Shown here: positions 16,640 to 27,900 of the stretch, piece by piece | How the letters are laid out: each line of letters begins with the position of its first letter | How positions within the stretch are numbered: the stretch's first letter is position 1 | DNA from: CAVSWT01 sp963777515 | Lineage (GTDB): Bacteria; Bacteroidota; Ignavibacteria; Ignavibacteriales; Ignavibacteriaceae | Assembly: GCA_963777515.1 (NCBI GenBank) | Contig: CAVZQU010000020.1 | Location: 62,001-126,000, forward strand | Direction: 5' to 3' | Length of the DNA stretch: 64,000 nucleotides | Program-made: the position numbers and the translations under genes | Notes under the pieces: model-generated | Database searches by the model: none | What the model saw: only the letters and a program-made list of their open reading frames with translations | What the model was told of the DNA's origin: nothing

Positions 16640-19600
16640 TTAATTAAGAATAATATTATTACTGTCTTTCTTGACAAATATTAATTCTTGTACTAACTGC
16701 ACTATTTCTTTCTTCATAAATGGCTTTGACATATAATGACTACATCCTTCTTCAAGGAGTTTCTCTTTATCACCATACATTGCATAACCGGTTAATGCAA
16801 CAATTGGCGTGTCTTTATACTCCTCCATTTTTCTAATTTCTTTAGTTACTTCTATACCACTTATACCGTTTCCCAAATTTATATCCATCAATATCAAGGC
16901 ATATTTTTTTTGTGAAGCTAAAGTTAATGCAGTTTTTCCTTCAGGAGCATAATCAATTTTACAAACTCTTTTCAGGTAAAGCTCAATAACTTCTTTATTG
17001 GTTTCATTGTCTTCAACTAATAAAATCTCTGGTAAACCATTTCCATGATTTATCTGAGTTTTTTTCTGGGATTCTGCTTGTGATTTCATATTAGCTTTCC
17101 CATTATTGTTATATGTTCTATTAGATAAAGGTATATAAATTGTGAAGGTAGACCCTACTGCCGGAGAACTTTCAACTTTAATTTCACCTTGCATTAAATT
17201 TAATATCTTTTTGGATATAGCTAAGCCTAATCCATTGCCCTCAAAGCTTCTTGAGGTACCTTCGCTAACTTGACGAAAATCATCGAATATAATTTTTTGT
17301 TGTTCTTCGGAAATACCGATACCCGTATCGGAAATTGAGATTATTCCGTACTCTTTCCCTTTATAATCATCTTTCCTAGTCTCAATATTTATTTCGCCTT
17401 TATATGTAAATTTAATTGCATTATCAATAATATTACTTAAAGCATGGTTCAGTAATTTTTGATCTCCTAATACAATTATATCCCTTTCATTTTGTGAGAT
17501 TTTAAATTCAAGCTTCTTTTCATTTGCGCGTTCCTTAAATTTATCATACAAATATTCTGTGCTTTCTGTAAGATTTAGTTCCACAATCTTTAGATTTGCT
17601 CTACTTGATTCCAATTGCGAAAACTCTAAAATCGATTCTAATGTATTAAGCAATCTCTTACCTGATTTAATAAGTAAATCTGCCAATTCTTTCTGTTCTG
17701 CATTTTGTAGTTCCTCATTGAGAATTTGTGCAAAACCTAAAATTCCAACCATAGGAGTCCGAAGTTCATGGCTCATATTTCCTAGAAAAACAGATTTCAA
17801 TCTACTTGATTCTTCAGCTTTTTCTTTAGCTTCTATAATTTCGTTTTCATATCTTTTTTGATCACTTATATCTTGTTTTATAATAACAAAATTTGTAATA
17901 ATGTTATTGTTATCTATTATTGGTGAAATTATTACATATTCCCAGTACGCTGTTCTATCTTTTCTGTAACTTATAAATTCTCCTCTAAGCTCTTTCCCGT
18001 TTTTAACTGCTTTTGTTATCTCATGTTCATCGTCGGGCAATCCATCTGGAGTATGCAAAGCGCATGGCCGTTTGCCCAGCATTTCGTTCAATGCATATCC
18101 ACTTGTTTCCAGGCATTTGGGATTTGAATAAACAATTTTCCCATGAGAATCTGTTATTAATACTTGGGCTGGACTTTGATCAACTGCATAGGATAATCTC
18201 AGTATCTTTTCTTCATCAGATTTTTGCTGTGTAATATCTTGAGTTGTAGCAATAATGATATTTTGTTCTAAGAGGGATACTAAAGATAAAGAAATATTTT
18301 TCTTTTCTTTTCCATTCGGTTTTATAATTATATCATTACACTTACCTGTATATGATTTTAAACTTGATAGTTTACGTAATATTTTAAATGTAACCTTGTT
18401 TTTTTCGTACTGATCTGGAATAATTAAATCGAATAATTCTTTTGTCGTGTTAATATTACTGTTTGCAATGCCTGTTATTTCTTTGAATTTGGCATTTGTG
18501 TATATGATATTTCCTGTACCTACTTCATGTACGCTTAGCCCCACCTGTAAATTATTTAATATTGTTTCAATAAATTTATTTCTCTCGTTTAATTTTCTTT
18601 CTGCTAATATCTTCTCAGTAATATCACGTGCAATTGCATCATAACCGACTATCTTGCCATTTTCTATAATCAACGTAGTACTTTGTGCAAACCAAATTAC
18701 TTTTCCACTTTTTGCCATAAATGGGAACTCCATATAAGTGGACTTTTGTTTTTTAAAATATTGCCTAATTAAAATTCTTTTACAATACTCTCTATGTGAA
18801 GGAAGTATCAAAGTATCAAATCTAACTGCTCTTAATTCCTCTAAAGTATATTCGGATGCTTTTAATCCTGCTGAATTAACAAAAATGAATTTACCAGTAA
18901 TATCTGCCGTGAAAATTATATCGGAAACATTCTCAATAACTTTTCTGTATTTCATTTCTGATTCAACAACTTCAAGAGCTGACTCATATTTATCTGTTAT
19001 ATCATGTAATATTAATACTATACCATTGATTAGATTTTTTTCATCTAAAATAGTTGAGGTTTTGAGTTCAACAATTTTTCTCTGGTTTGATTTTGTAAGA
19101 ATATTTATTTGAGAAGGGAAATCTGTAAATATTTCATTATCTAAAATAATTTCAATCCCTTGTTTAAATATTGATAAAACATTTTCATCTTCAATATTTA
19201 AGACATCAAATATATCTTTCCCAATTGATTCATTTTCTTCAAATCCAGTTAAAGATTCCAAAAGTATGATTTGAAAAATTTATTTTACCAAAACTATCAA
19301 TTGCTAAGACAGCATCGTCAATGCTTTTTAGTATAGTTGTAAGCTTCTGTTCATTTTCTTTAAGTTTCCTTTCCATATTATATTTATAAACTGCTATTTC
19401 AATTGCAGTATGCAGCTCACGTTCTTCGAACGGTTTCACTATATAACCATAAGGCTCAACCACTTTTGCACGCTCTAATGCTTTATTATCAGTAAAAGCT
19501 GTTAATAATATTATTGGAATTTTAAGCTGATTCTTTATCTTTTTAGCAGCTTCAATACCATCAAATTTCCCTTTAATATTGATGTCCATTAATATTATAT

Positions 19601-19742
19601 CTGGGAGCATTTCATTAGATTTTGAAATAGCAGCTTCGACTGTGGCTACAGAATCACAAACAGAATAACCTAAATCAATTAGTCTGCACTTCAATTCCAT
19701 TGCTACAATTTGTTCATCTTCAACAATAAGTATCTTGACCAT
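16640..19742 (-). CDS. Hybrid sensor kinase: REC-PAS(4)-HisKA-HATPase-REC (single frameshift)
   Basis: Read from 19742, an N-terminal receiver comes first (MVKILIVEDEQIVAMELKC, phospho-Asp in DIILMDIN, Lys in GYIVKPFEE). Then come about four PAS domains, at roughly residues 140-250, 260-380, 385-500 and 510-630. Next are the H-box FLGNMSHELRTPMVGILGF, N-box NIIDNAIKF, ISDTGIGI and GNGLGLAISKKI, and a second receiver (ILLVEDNETNKE, LMDINLGNGISG). The frame breaks at 19262-19268 inside the first PAS. Removing one T from TTTT restores FSNHTLESLTGF. Two apparent ORFs (16640-19261 and 19239-19742) are therefore one gene of about 1030 residues. The PhnD-like binding protein lies upstream on the same strand and may be its ligand sensor. 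Confidence 0.85.
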
Positions 19743-20261
19743 TAATATTTATTTCTATTTTATTCCATTCTATATATTAGATACAATGTTTATTTCTTTA
19801 CAATATATTCTCAAATTTCTATCCAGGTATTTACTGGTAATTTGACTAACTTTATTATTAAGTTGTTGCCTTAACCATCTTATTTAAATAATGTAATTTT
19901 TAATTATTTCTAAATTTCTATAGAAAATTTTAATTATGGAATTAATATCTCCTTTAAGTACAAAAATTGGAATTAAGAAATATCAAATAAGTTACAATTT
20001 AGTCATATTCAATTATCGGATATTCTTAAAATTTATTGAATGTATTAAGCTTAATTACATTTTATTTATGTAATTTTATTCGTTTCTAAATTGTGCAAAT
20101 TATGTCATAATGAGTTAATAATAAAAGAGCAAATTGGTAAAATAGATCATTTACCAATCTAGTAACGTTTTTATTTTAATACCTTACAAGTAATGCATGT
20201 TAGACTTCATACGTATATAAATAAAAAACAATAAAATTATTTTGAAATATTTGATTTTACT
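19743..20261. other. Long AT-rich intergenic region upstream of the sensor kinase
   Basis: These 519 bases hold no supportable gene on either strand. The sequence is very AT-rich and should contain the promoter of the kinase gene. The only structure I noted is the inverted repeat at 20133-20158. Confidence 0.6.
20133..20158. repeat. 9-bp inverted repeat between the binding-protein and kinase genes
   Basis: The arm ATTGGTAAA (20133-20141) is followed by an 8-base spacer and the exact complement TTTACCAAT (20150-20158). It could be an operator site or a weak terminator for the minus-strand gene above it. The lack of a proper T run on the minus strand makes the terminator reading weak. Confidence 0.4.
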
Positions 20262-21167
20262 TCACTTTTTTTTAAATAAATTATGATATCTTGCGAGAAG
20301 CATCTCTGTTGATATTAAATATGAAGCTTTAAAAGGTTTTATGGATTTAATCCTTAATAACGTAATAATATTCTTGCCGGAAGGACATCCTTCGATAGTG
20401 TGTGCGGCATTTAGAATTATTTCTCCCTCTTTTGTTTTTGTAAATCCTTCAATACCGCAAGCCATACCATCAATAAATGAAGGAGAAGTTTCTAGTACAT
20501 GCAAAGATTTAATTAATTGAGGATTAACTTCAATCATTGTTTTAAATGACGATTTTTTCACTATACATGCGTCATATTTGCCAAAATAAACTGAGAGTAT
20601 AATTTGAGATGGCAAAGCACCATCATTAATTTCTTTGAAGTAAGAAGCATATTCACCTAATTTATTCTCTTTTAGCAAAACTTTTAGCCACATTTGAGCA
20701 ATTATAAAATTTGCTCCTAATTGAATTGTGATTTTTTTATTTTTCAATTTAGGAAGACTATTCAGATTTTTATCTTTAGCTAATATTATGAATTCATCAA
20801 AAGTTGTGTCTACAAACATTGGGGTCATCGAAAGAATATCCCTATTTTCAAGATAGTCTACTGGGTTGCAAACAATCATTTTAATATCATCTTTTTTATA
20901 ATTTCTATATAGATCATTCATATTATTAAATAGTATAGGGTTTGCATCCATCCCCAGTTTTACTTTATTATTTATCTCATGAATCCAACCTTTTACATCC
21001 ACTATTGCATCATTTATATCAACATTAATTAACATATTTTTCATTAAGGCTAGACCAAATACTTTCTTTAAGTTATTTTCTGATTTACTTTGTGCATTTG
21101 TTATTATTAAGCTAATTATTACTATTGATATTAATATTTTGGCTATCATTCTTTCAATAATTCTCAT
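20262..21167 (-). CDS. PhnD-like periplasmic substrate-binding protein
   Basis: A signal peptide (about residues 1-28, ending ITNAQS) leads to a type 2 periplasmic-binding fold like PhnD: MIVCNPVDYLENRDILSM, LPKLKNKKITIQLGANF, ILSVYFGKYDACIVKKSSF and LHVLETSPSFIDGMACGI. No transporter permease or ATPase gene is adjacent. The same-strand sensor kinase is about 520 bases downstream. PhnD-like proteins in that setting often act as sensory modules rather than transport components. The ligand is unknown. Confidence 0.8.
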   Translation of the reverse strand: MRIIERMIAKILISIVIISLIITNAQSKSENNLKKVFGLALMKNMLINVDINDAIVDVKGWIHEINNKVKLGMDANPILFNNMNDLYRNYKKDDIKMIVCNPVDYLENRDILSMTPMFVDTTFDEFIILAKDKNLNSLPKLKNKKITIQLGANFIIAQMWLKVLLKENKLGEYASYFKEINDGALPSQIILSVYFGKYDACIVKKSSFKTMIEVNPQLIKSLHVLETSPSFIDGMACGIEGFTKTKEGEIILNAAHTIEGCPSGKNIITLLRIKSIKPFKASYLISTEMLLARYHNLFKKK

Positions 21168-21436
21168 TTTATATATCTTTTTTACTGAGATTAAATTTTT
21201 TAGATCTTTTTAGGTTTTCTTAATTAATATGTCAAAGGATGCGTATATTTTAGTTAAAAAAAATTTCAAAATATATTTATATTATCGACAATTTTGCGAA
21301 TTCATTAAGAGGGGGAGGTGTAATTTTACATTGTATATAAGCAAAAAAAAATATTAAAATTCCACAATTGCTAGAAATGTACAGACTAGTTTATAATTCC
21401 TAGCTGCGTGTTTATCTTACTAATTAATTTGTAAAT

Positions 21437-22126
21437 CTACTCTAAAATTTTCTTTACATCCTTATCTTTTCCAAAAATAACCAGCACATCATTTTCTTCT
21501 ACGACAGTACTCGCAGTAGGTACGCCGTAAATTCTTTCTTTTATAATTTCTTCATTTGCTTCCTCATCTTTTACTACATAACTGCGTTTTAAAGTAATTA
21601 AATTAAGATTATATCTAATTCTTAAATCAATTTCTTGAAGTGTCTTACCAACAAATGTTTTAGGGGTTTTTACTTGAACAATATTATAGTCTTCTCCAAG
21701 TGGAAAGAAATCAAGGACTTCATCATTGATTAAAGTAGTAGCAATTCTTCTGGCAATTTCAAATTCAGGCGTAATAACATTATGAACACCAAGTTTAAGC
21801 AGAATTTTTTCCTGAATTTTAGATGATGCCCTAGCTATTACTTTTTTAATTCCCATTTGCAGCAGAAGAACTGAAGTTAAAATTGTATCCTCAAAGTTAG
21901 TCCCGATAGAAATTATAACTGCGTCAACTTTATCAATTCCAAGTGACCTTAATCCTTTTTCTTCAGTAGAATCCATCCTGGCAGCGAAGGTTACTTTATC
22001 TTTTATTTCTTCAATAACCTCCATGTCGTTATCTATTGCAATCACTTCCGAACCATTTTCTGCGAGTGATGTAGCAACGCTCATTCCAAAATCTCCTAAA
22101 CCTATTACTGCAAATTTTCTATTCAT
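21437..22126 (-). CDS. TrkA/KtrA-type potassium-uptake regulatory subunit
   Basis: The 229-residue protein has an RCK N-terminal Rossmann fold (FAVIGLGDFGMSVATSLAEN, with GLGDFG and the acidic end AIDND). A C-terminal RCK_C ligand domain follows (QVKTPKTFVGKTLQEIDLRI to VVEENDVLVIFGKDKDV). Such subunits form a cytoplasmic octameric ring that gates the TrkH/KtrB channel in response to nucleotides. It is the last gene of the ion operon, 12 bases after the TrkH/KtrB gene, which is its obvious partner. Confidence 0.93.
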   Translation of the reverse strand: MNRKFAVIGLGDFGMSVATSLAENGSEVIAIDNDMEVIEEIKDKVTFAARMDSTEEKGLRSLGIDKVDAVIISIGTNFEDTILTSVLLLQMGIKKVIARASSKIQEKILLKLGVHNVITPEFEIARRIATTLINDEVLDFFPLGEDYNIVQVKTPKTFVGKTLQEIDLRIRYNLNLITLKRSYVVKDEEANEEIIKERIYGVPTASTVVEENDVLVIFGKDKDVKKILE

Positions 22127-22138
22127 TTTATTCTTCCT

Positions 22139-23899
22139 TTAAAGCGTAGAAATATTTTCATTTGGTAAATCATAAGTTTTGGGTTCTTTGTTTTTCAATA
22201 TACTATAAAGGAAAGCAAATGGCCCAACTCTTCCAATAAACATTAATAATATAATAATAACTTTCCCAATATCTGTTAAGCTTGAAGTTATCCCTCTAGA
22301 TAATCCGACTGTTCCAAAGGCGCTGAAAGCTTCGAACGCAATATCAATTAAATTCTTCTTTTCTGAAAGCGTCAATAAAAATATTCCTAAAGTTATTAAA
22401 GCAATACTAGCTAAAGTTTTTAATAAAGCCCTTAAAATATTTTCATGCGGTATTGTCCTATTTCCTATAGTAACATTTTTTTCATTTCTTAAAAAAGAAA
22501 GTGTTGAAAAAATCAGAATAGAAAAAGTAGTTGTTTTAATCCCGCCGCCTGTACCACCCGGAGATGCGCCAACAAACATTAAAAATAAATATAAAATTGT
22601 AGTTGCGACTGAAAACTTAGAAATATCAATTGTATTAAATCCTGCCGTTCTGGCAGTTACGGATTGGAAATATGATGCGTCAATTTTCTGCCAAAGACTT
22701 AAATGTGATAATGAAGTATTGTATTCTAAAAGAAATGTGAAAACAGTTCCAACTACAATTAAAATTACAGTAGTATAAAGGATAAGTTTTACTTGCAAAG
22801 ACAATTTAAATTTGAACCCCCCAAAAGTTGTTCTAAAACTTTTTAAACTTAACAAGCTCATAATTGTCGGAAAACCAATTCCACCTAAAATAATCAAAAG
22901 ACTTATGGTTGTTGTATAAACAAAATTGTTGCGAACCAAAGGATCATTAAGATTTAATGTGAACAAAGAAAAACCAGCATTACAAAAAGCAGATATAGAA
23001 TGAAAAATAGAATTAAATATCGCTTCTCCAATATTTTTTGCTGATGGAGCAATACTTTGAAATAAAATTACAGCCCCGATTCCTTCAATAATAAAAGTTA
23101 TTAAAGTTAAGTAAGCCAAAACTTTTGTAATAGCACCAACATTATCTTCATCTAACAAATCATGCAAAAGTATTCTTTCTTTTATTCCCATACCACCTGC
23201 TAAAAATATGGCAAAGAAAGTTGTAAAAGTCATTAAACCTAAACCGCCGACCTGGAATAAAAACATAATAACAATTTGGCCAAACTTGGTAAATGAAGTA
23301 GCAGTATCAACAGTTATTAACCCGGTTACACAAACAGCACTAGTTGAAGTGAATAATGCATCAATTAAAGAAATACTTCCTTTTACTGTTGAGGCTGGCA
23401 GCAGCAGCAGCAAGGTCCCAAAAGTAATTAGTGAAATAAAACTTAAAACAAAAAGTCGGGAAGGATGAATCTTTAATTGAAGAATTTTTTTGTTATATCT
23501 TAAGCCACCAGATATTAGCCCTATTATTATATAAATCTGTGCAAAAACAATATAGAGGAAAGCAATATCTTTAAAATGTAAAGCTGTTCCAAGACTTCTA
23601 ATTAAGCTATGTCCGAGTAATATTAGAAAGCTTTCAACTATAATAAATAAAATAATAAGTGTATCAATTTTGTGTGATTTGATATGTTCTAATTTATTTT
23701 CAGAAATAAAAAGCTGTACTAGCTGATAGAATATAAAAACTACAACCACAAATATAGATATATAATGTAAGATAGCAGCTTTGTCTTTGGATACTTGAAA
23801 TCCATATTCAGCAACTATAGCTGCAAGACCAATAATGCTAGTAATTACAATTATTAGTCTTGAAATGCGGCCAAGTCTTAATCTGGTTTGTTCTGTCAT
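22139..23899 (-). CDS. TrkH/KtrB-type potassium transporter membrane subunit
   Basis: This 586-residue membrane protein has the four pore loops of the SKT family, each with its filter glycine: AVCVTGLITVDTA, SAFCNAGFSLF, ARTAGFNTIDIS and AFGTVGLSRGIT. The transporter core starts near residue 140 (HPSRLFVLSFISLITFGTLL). The preceding 130 residues add about four extra membrane helices (for example IIVITSIIGLAAIVAEYGF), so it is longer than KtrB of about 450 residues. The regulatory subunit follows 12 bases downstream. It would take up K+ driven by membrane potential or Na+. Confidence 0.94.
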   Translation of the reverse strand: MTEQTRLRLGRISRLIIVITSIIGLAAIVAEYGFQVSKDKAAILHYISIFVVVVFIFYQLVQLFISENKLEHIKSHKIDTLIILFIIVESFLILLGHSLIRSLGTALHFKDIAFLYIVFAQIYIIIGLISGGLRYNKKILQLKIHPSRLFVLSFISLITFGTLLLLLPASTVKGSISLIDALFTSTSAVCVTGLITVDTATSFTKFGQIVIMFLFQVGGLGLMTFTTFFAIFLAGGMGIKERILLHDLLDEDNVGAITKVLAYLTLITFIIEGIGAVILFQSIAPSAKNIGEAIFNSIFHSISAFCNAGFSLFTLNLNDPLVRNNFVYTTTISLLIILGGIGFPTIMSLLSLKSFRTTFGGFKFKLSLQVKLILYTTVILIVVGTVFTFLLEYNTSLSHLSLWQKIDASYFQSVTARTAGFNTIDISKFSVATTILYLFLMFVGASPGGTGGGIKTTTFSILIFSTLSFLRNEKNVTIGNRTIPHENILRALLKTLASIALITLGIFLLTLSEKKNLIDIAFEAFSAFGTVGLSRGITSSLTDIGKVIIILLMFIGRVGPFAFLYSILKNKEPKTYDLPNENISTL

Positions 23900-23925
23900 A
23901 TTTTAAAGTTTATAGAAATCTTAAT

Positions 23926-24960
23926 CTATTCTTGGTTAGATCTTTTTACGTTTATTTCGTTTAATAAATATTTATTTATTGAATCAATCAATTCATTTTC
24001 ATATCTGGCATCAAATAAATATAAATTGACTTCATACTTATTTATTTCATTTATAAAATCTGATTTAGCTAAATATACTTTTACTTCTTTTTTACTAAAA
24101 GTATAAGGGCAGGAAATAGCCGCATCTTTAAGCAGTGATACAATAAATCTGCTTTCGTAAGTGAAGGGGAAATCAAACTCAAGAGTAATAAGCTGTTCTT
24201 TTTTCCCAATATTAATATTTTCTACGCTGTGTGTTAAGAATAAAGAGTTTGGGATATATACATAATTATTCTCAGTGCTTAAAATTTTAGTTGACCTCCA
24301 ACCGATACTTTGAACTTCTCCGTAGTGCTCTAAAATCTTAATGAAATTTCCTTTTTCAAATGGACGGACAACTGATATAAAAATTCCTCCTATGAAATTT
24401 CTAATTAAAGGAATTAGAGAAACACCAACCACAATTATTGTTACAATAATAATAATCAATGTGATCTCTTTCGTATCACCTAATATTAAATTCAATATTA
24501 GGTAAATGACATACAAAAAGATAAATGCACGGGCTACAACTAATACCGATTGAAGAATCGGGAACCTTTCTTTAGCTAGTGGAGAATTTTTTAATGTATC
24601 TAAGAATTTGATAAGCAAAAAACCGATTAGTACTATAAGTATAATTTCAAGTACTGTCCAAAAAGTAATTTGCCCTACAATTTTCAACTGATTTAGAAAA
24701 GTAGTTTCGGGTTGTGTTTTATTTGACTTTGATGTTTTAGGAACAATTTTAATAGAGCTTGTATCTTTTAGTTTAACACTATCGGGCTTTACTATAATAG
24801 TTTCAGGCTCTGTTACAAAAGTTGTTTCTGTTTTTGTAACATAAATTGTATCATTAATAAGAAAATCCTGTACAGTCCTATTTAAAAGAGTATCAAGATC
24901 CTGTGGATATATTGATGCAACTACAAGAATAAAAAGCAATATTTTTAATAAAAATTTCAA
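23926..24960 (-). CDS. MscS-family mechanosensitive ion channel
   Basis: The protein starts with a signal peptide and a periplasmic region of about 60 residues rich in Thr, Val and Pro. Three or four helices follow (FWTVLEIILIVLIGFLLIKF, VVARAFIFLYVIYLIL, TLIIIIVTIIVVGVSLIPLI). The MscS beta domain comes next (FEKGNFIKILEHYGEVQSIG, then TENNYVYIPNSLFLTHSVEN). The pore helix is unusually rich in Ile and Val and is not the typical Gly/Ala packing helix of E. coli MscS. It sits between the antiporter-ATPase gene (5-base gap) and the TrkH/KtrB gene (26-base gap), which places it in a turgor-control operon. Confidence 0.88.
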   Translation of the reverse strand: MKFLLKILLFILVVASIYPQDLDTLLNRTVQDFLINDTIYVTKTETTFVTEPETIIVKPDSVKLKDTSSIKIVPKTSKSNKTQPETTFLNQLKIVGQITFWTVLEIILIVLIGFLLIKFLDTLKNSPLAKERFPILQSVLVVARAFIFLYVIYLILNLILGDTKEITLIIIIVTIIVVGVSLIPLIRNFIGGIFISVVRPFEKGNFIKILEHYGEVQSIGWRSTKILSTENNYVYIPNSLFLTHSVENINIGKKEQLITLEFDFPFTYESRFIVSLLKDAAISCPYTFSKKEVKVYLAKSDFINEINKYEVNLYLFDARYENELIDSINKYLLNEINVKRSNQE

Positions 24961-24965
24961 ATTGT

Positions 24966-27900
24966 CTAAAATATATTCCTTTTAATTAATTCTTTCTCAA
25001 CAGAACGGAAAACAAATTTGTTTAGGAAATATTTGTAACTGTACATTTCAAATTGATCATGGTAAATAAGATTAAGCGACGCTAAATAATTTAATATCTC
25101 TCTACTTTTTTCAACAGGCATATTATAAATTCTCGAATGTTCTTTTGCGGTAATCCAACCATGAATTAAAATTGTAGCCATGGTTAAAAGATAAACCGGG
25201 TCGATGTTATTAAGAATGCCTAAAACTAATTTCCTCGGTGGTTTAATTGTAATTAAATTTCCTTTAACTATATCAATTGATTGCAGCCAATAATACATAG
25301 CTGAAATTATATTTCCTTCAGAATATTCCTCGAGCCTTTTAAAGAATTCATTTGAAAGCTTTTCCTGTTCTTCTTTTTCAGATTTGGCTTTGAATATTTT
25401 ATAACTAAACTGTCTCATTTCCGAAGGTAAAAATTTTAATCCGTAACCTGTTGCGCCGTGCCTGCTTAATATAATGGATTTGATATCTTTTTTATGGAGG
25501 TCTTCTGTAATGATTTTATACTTAAAAGCAGACTCCATTTCAAAATTAGATTTTAAGAAACTCCAGGAATGTTTACCAATTGAACACAGCCAAAATACAT
25601 TTCTATTCGTCATTGAAACCAGATAGATGAAATTCTTTAAAGCTATAAATCCATTTACCTGATTTATGAAAAGCTTATTAATATTTTCTAATACAATGAT
25701 TTTCTTTCTTGATTTATCGTTGAAATAAACAAGCAGCTCGTCAAAAGAAACTGTTCGGTTGTAACCTAATAGATCGGAAAATACTTGAAGCAATTCTTCT
25801 TTGTTATAGATGGTATCTTTAAATTGGTATTGAATTACATCTTTATCTTTTAGCGAATTTGTTATAATAGTATTTATAAAGCTTTTTTTCCCGCTTCCGG
25901 GTTCTCCTATAATTATTACGGAAGAAGCTTTATTATGATTAAAATCATTGAGAGCTAAGTTTACTTTATTTGTTAATTCTTCCTTACCGATAAAGAAATC
26001 ATTACTCTCTAATGGTGTACCGTCAAATAATTTTCTATAAATGAATGGAAGGTTTTGGAGCTTCTCTTGATTCAAATAAGCATCTTCGGTTTGATAATCT
26101 GTTTCTGTCGGCTTAATTAATTTTAAATTTACCAGGGTTGAATTTATAATAGATTTGAAATAAAGATTGTAATCTCTTTTTATAATTAATAGATATTTAT
26201 TTAATACTTCTTTGATTTTATCTCGCTGCTTACCGACAGATTTAATAAATTTTTGTTTTGTTACTTCTTTACCTACGTATAAATTAACTTGCCGTAATGA
26301 ACTGTCAATTATAAGTTCATTTATTTGATTGATACTAATATTAACCTTCTCAACAATTTTCTGATTTATGTTTTGTTCGAGTCTATCTATTTGCTGATTT
26401 AGCTGCGAAAGTCTTTCTTGAAGCTTGTCTGAAAGAGAATTTGCCAGGTCTACTGCAATTTCAAATCCTGTTTCGTCATTATTTTCAAGCTCTTTAATTG
26501 CCGTATTTATATGAAAATTAACGATAGTGGGGAAGTTGTTTAATTCCGATAAAGTTATATTGAGATGGTTAATTAAAAGTTCATTTATTTCACCGATCTC
26601 CCTGGGAAGTTTTTTTTCTAAAAATGATTGTGCAATTTCTTTTAAAGGGACAGCACGAAGTTCTTTGAATTCAGGAAGTCTTTCTTCTAAATGTAAATCG
26701 GATTCTTCAAGCATTAATAATTTTTCAGGAAGCTGTTGTGAAACTTTTGAGAATTCGAAAATTAAATTTTCTATTAACAAATTCATTCTTTTACTTCTGA
26801 AAATCTCATCAAGTGAGCGGGTATGCTTACTGATAGTATCAATAAATACTAAATTCTTTGAAGACTGGAGATAATCTTTCAGACTTGAATTATCATTTCT
26901 ACTTGACTCACTTATCTTTTTCTTGAATACATTTATGTTTTTATTAAGCTCATTGCTTACTGAACGCAAGCTGAAATTTATTTCATCGGAAATGTTAACT
27001 AATGATTTATTTACTAATTGGTTTAGCTGGACTTTAATCTTATTTGTAAAAGCTTCTTTCTTAAGTAATCCTAAAAATCCTGCATAGTAATTAACCCAGT
27101 AGCGTATTGTTTGGAGTGCATTTTCCTTTTGAAGTTCACTCTCGTTAAATACTTTTGAGAACCTAAAATCCTTTTTGTTGTATTTAAATGTTCCGGCTAT
27201 TTTAAGGGTCGATATCAGCTTATTGAAAGGGTTCGCAAGAGCATATTTAAGCCTGGTGCTTATTTCCGATGTCGTTTCGTTTATTTCAGTTTGATAAATA
27301 TTTATTTCGTTCACAAACTGGTTATGCAGTTCATCAAACTTAGCTAATATTAAAGTTGATAATGCTAGATTATCCCTTTCAGCTATTGCTAAATCTGCAA
27401 GTTCGTCCAAGTATTTTAGTGAATCGGTGTATAATGCTCTAATTTTTCTTAAAGTAGTTAACCTTTCATTTCCAACAAGGTTGACTGTCTCTAAAATTTC
27501 GCCGGACGATTCTCCGACTAAATAATATCTTGTTAAATTTTTATAATTGATTTCCCGTTGAGGGATATATTTTTTATTAAGAAGTTTATTAAACCGGGTT
27601 GAAAATCTTGTCGAAAATTTCGCGTACTTAGCTTTTAAATTGTCATCGTCATCTTGCTGATAGAACTCAGGTTCAAGATTTACCGATAATTTTGATTGAA
27701 GCCCTTCCGTCAGGTCAATTAAAGAAATAAAAAGATCTTTAATCAAGGGCTCTAATGAAACTATATTTTTTTCAGATATTGTCCTTTCATTACATAATTG
27801 TATAATCCAATCGGAAAGAGATTTTTTAGCACTTAGAATTTCTTCTCTTATTTGTGCAGGTGTTATCTTGGATTTAACTAATATTCCTTTTAACCTAATA

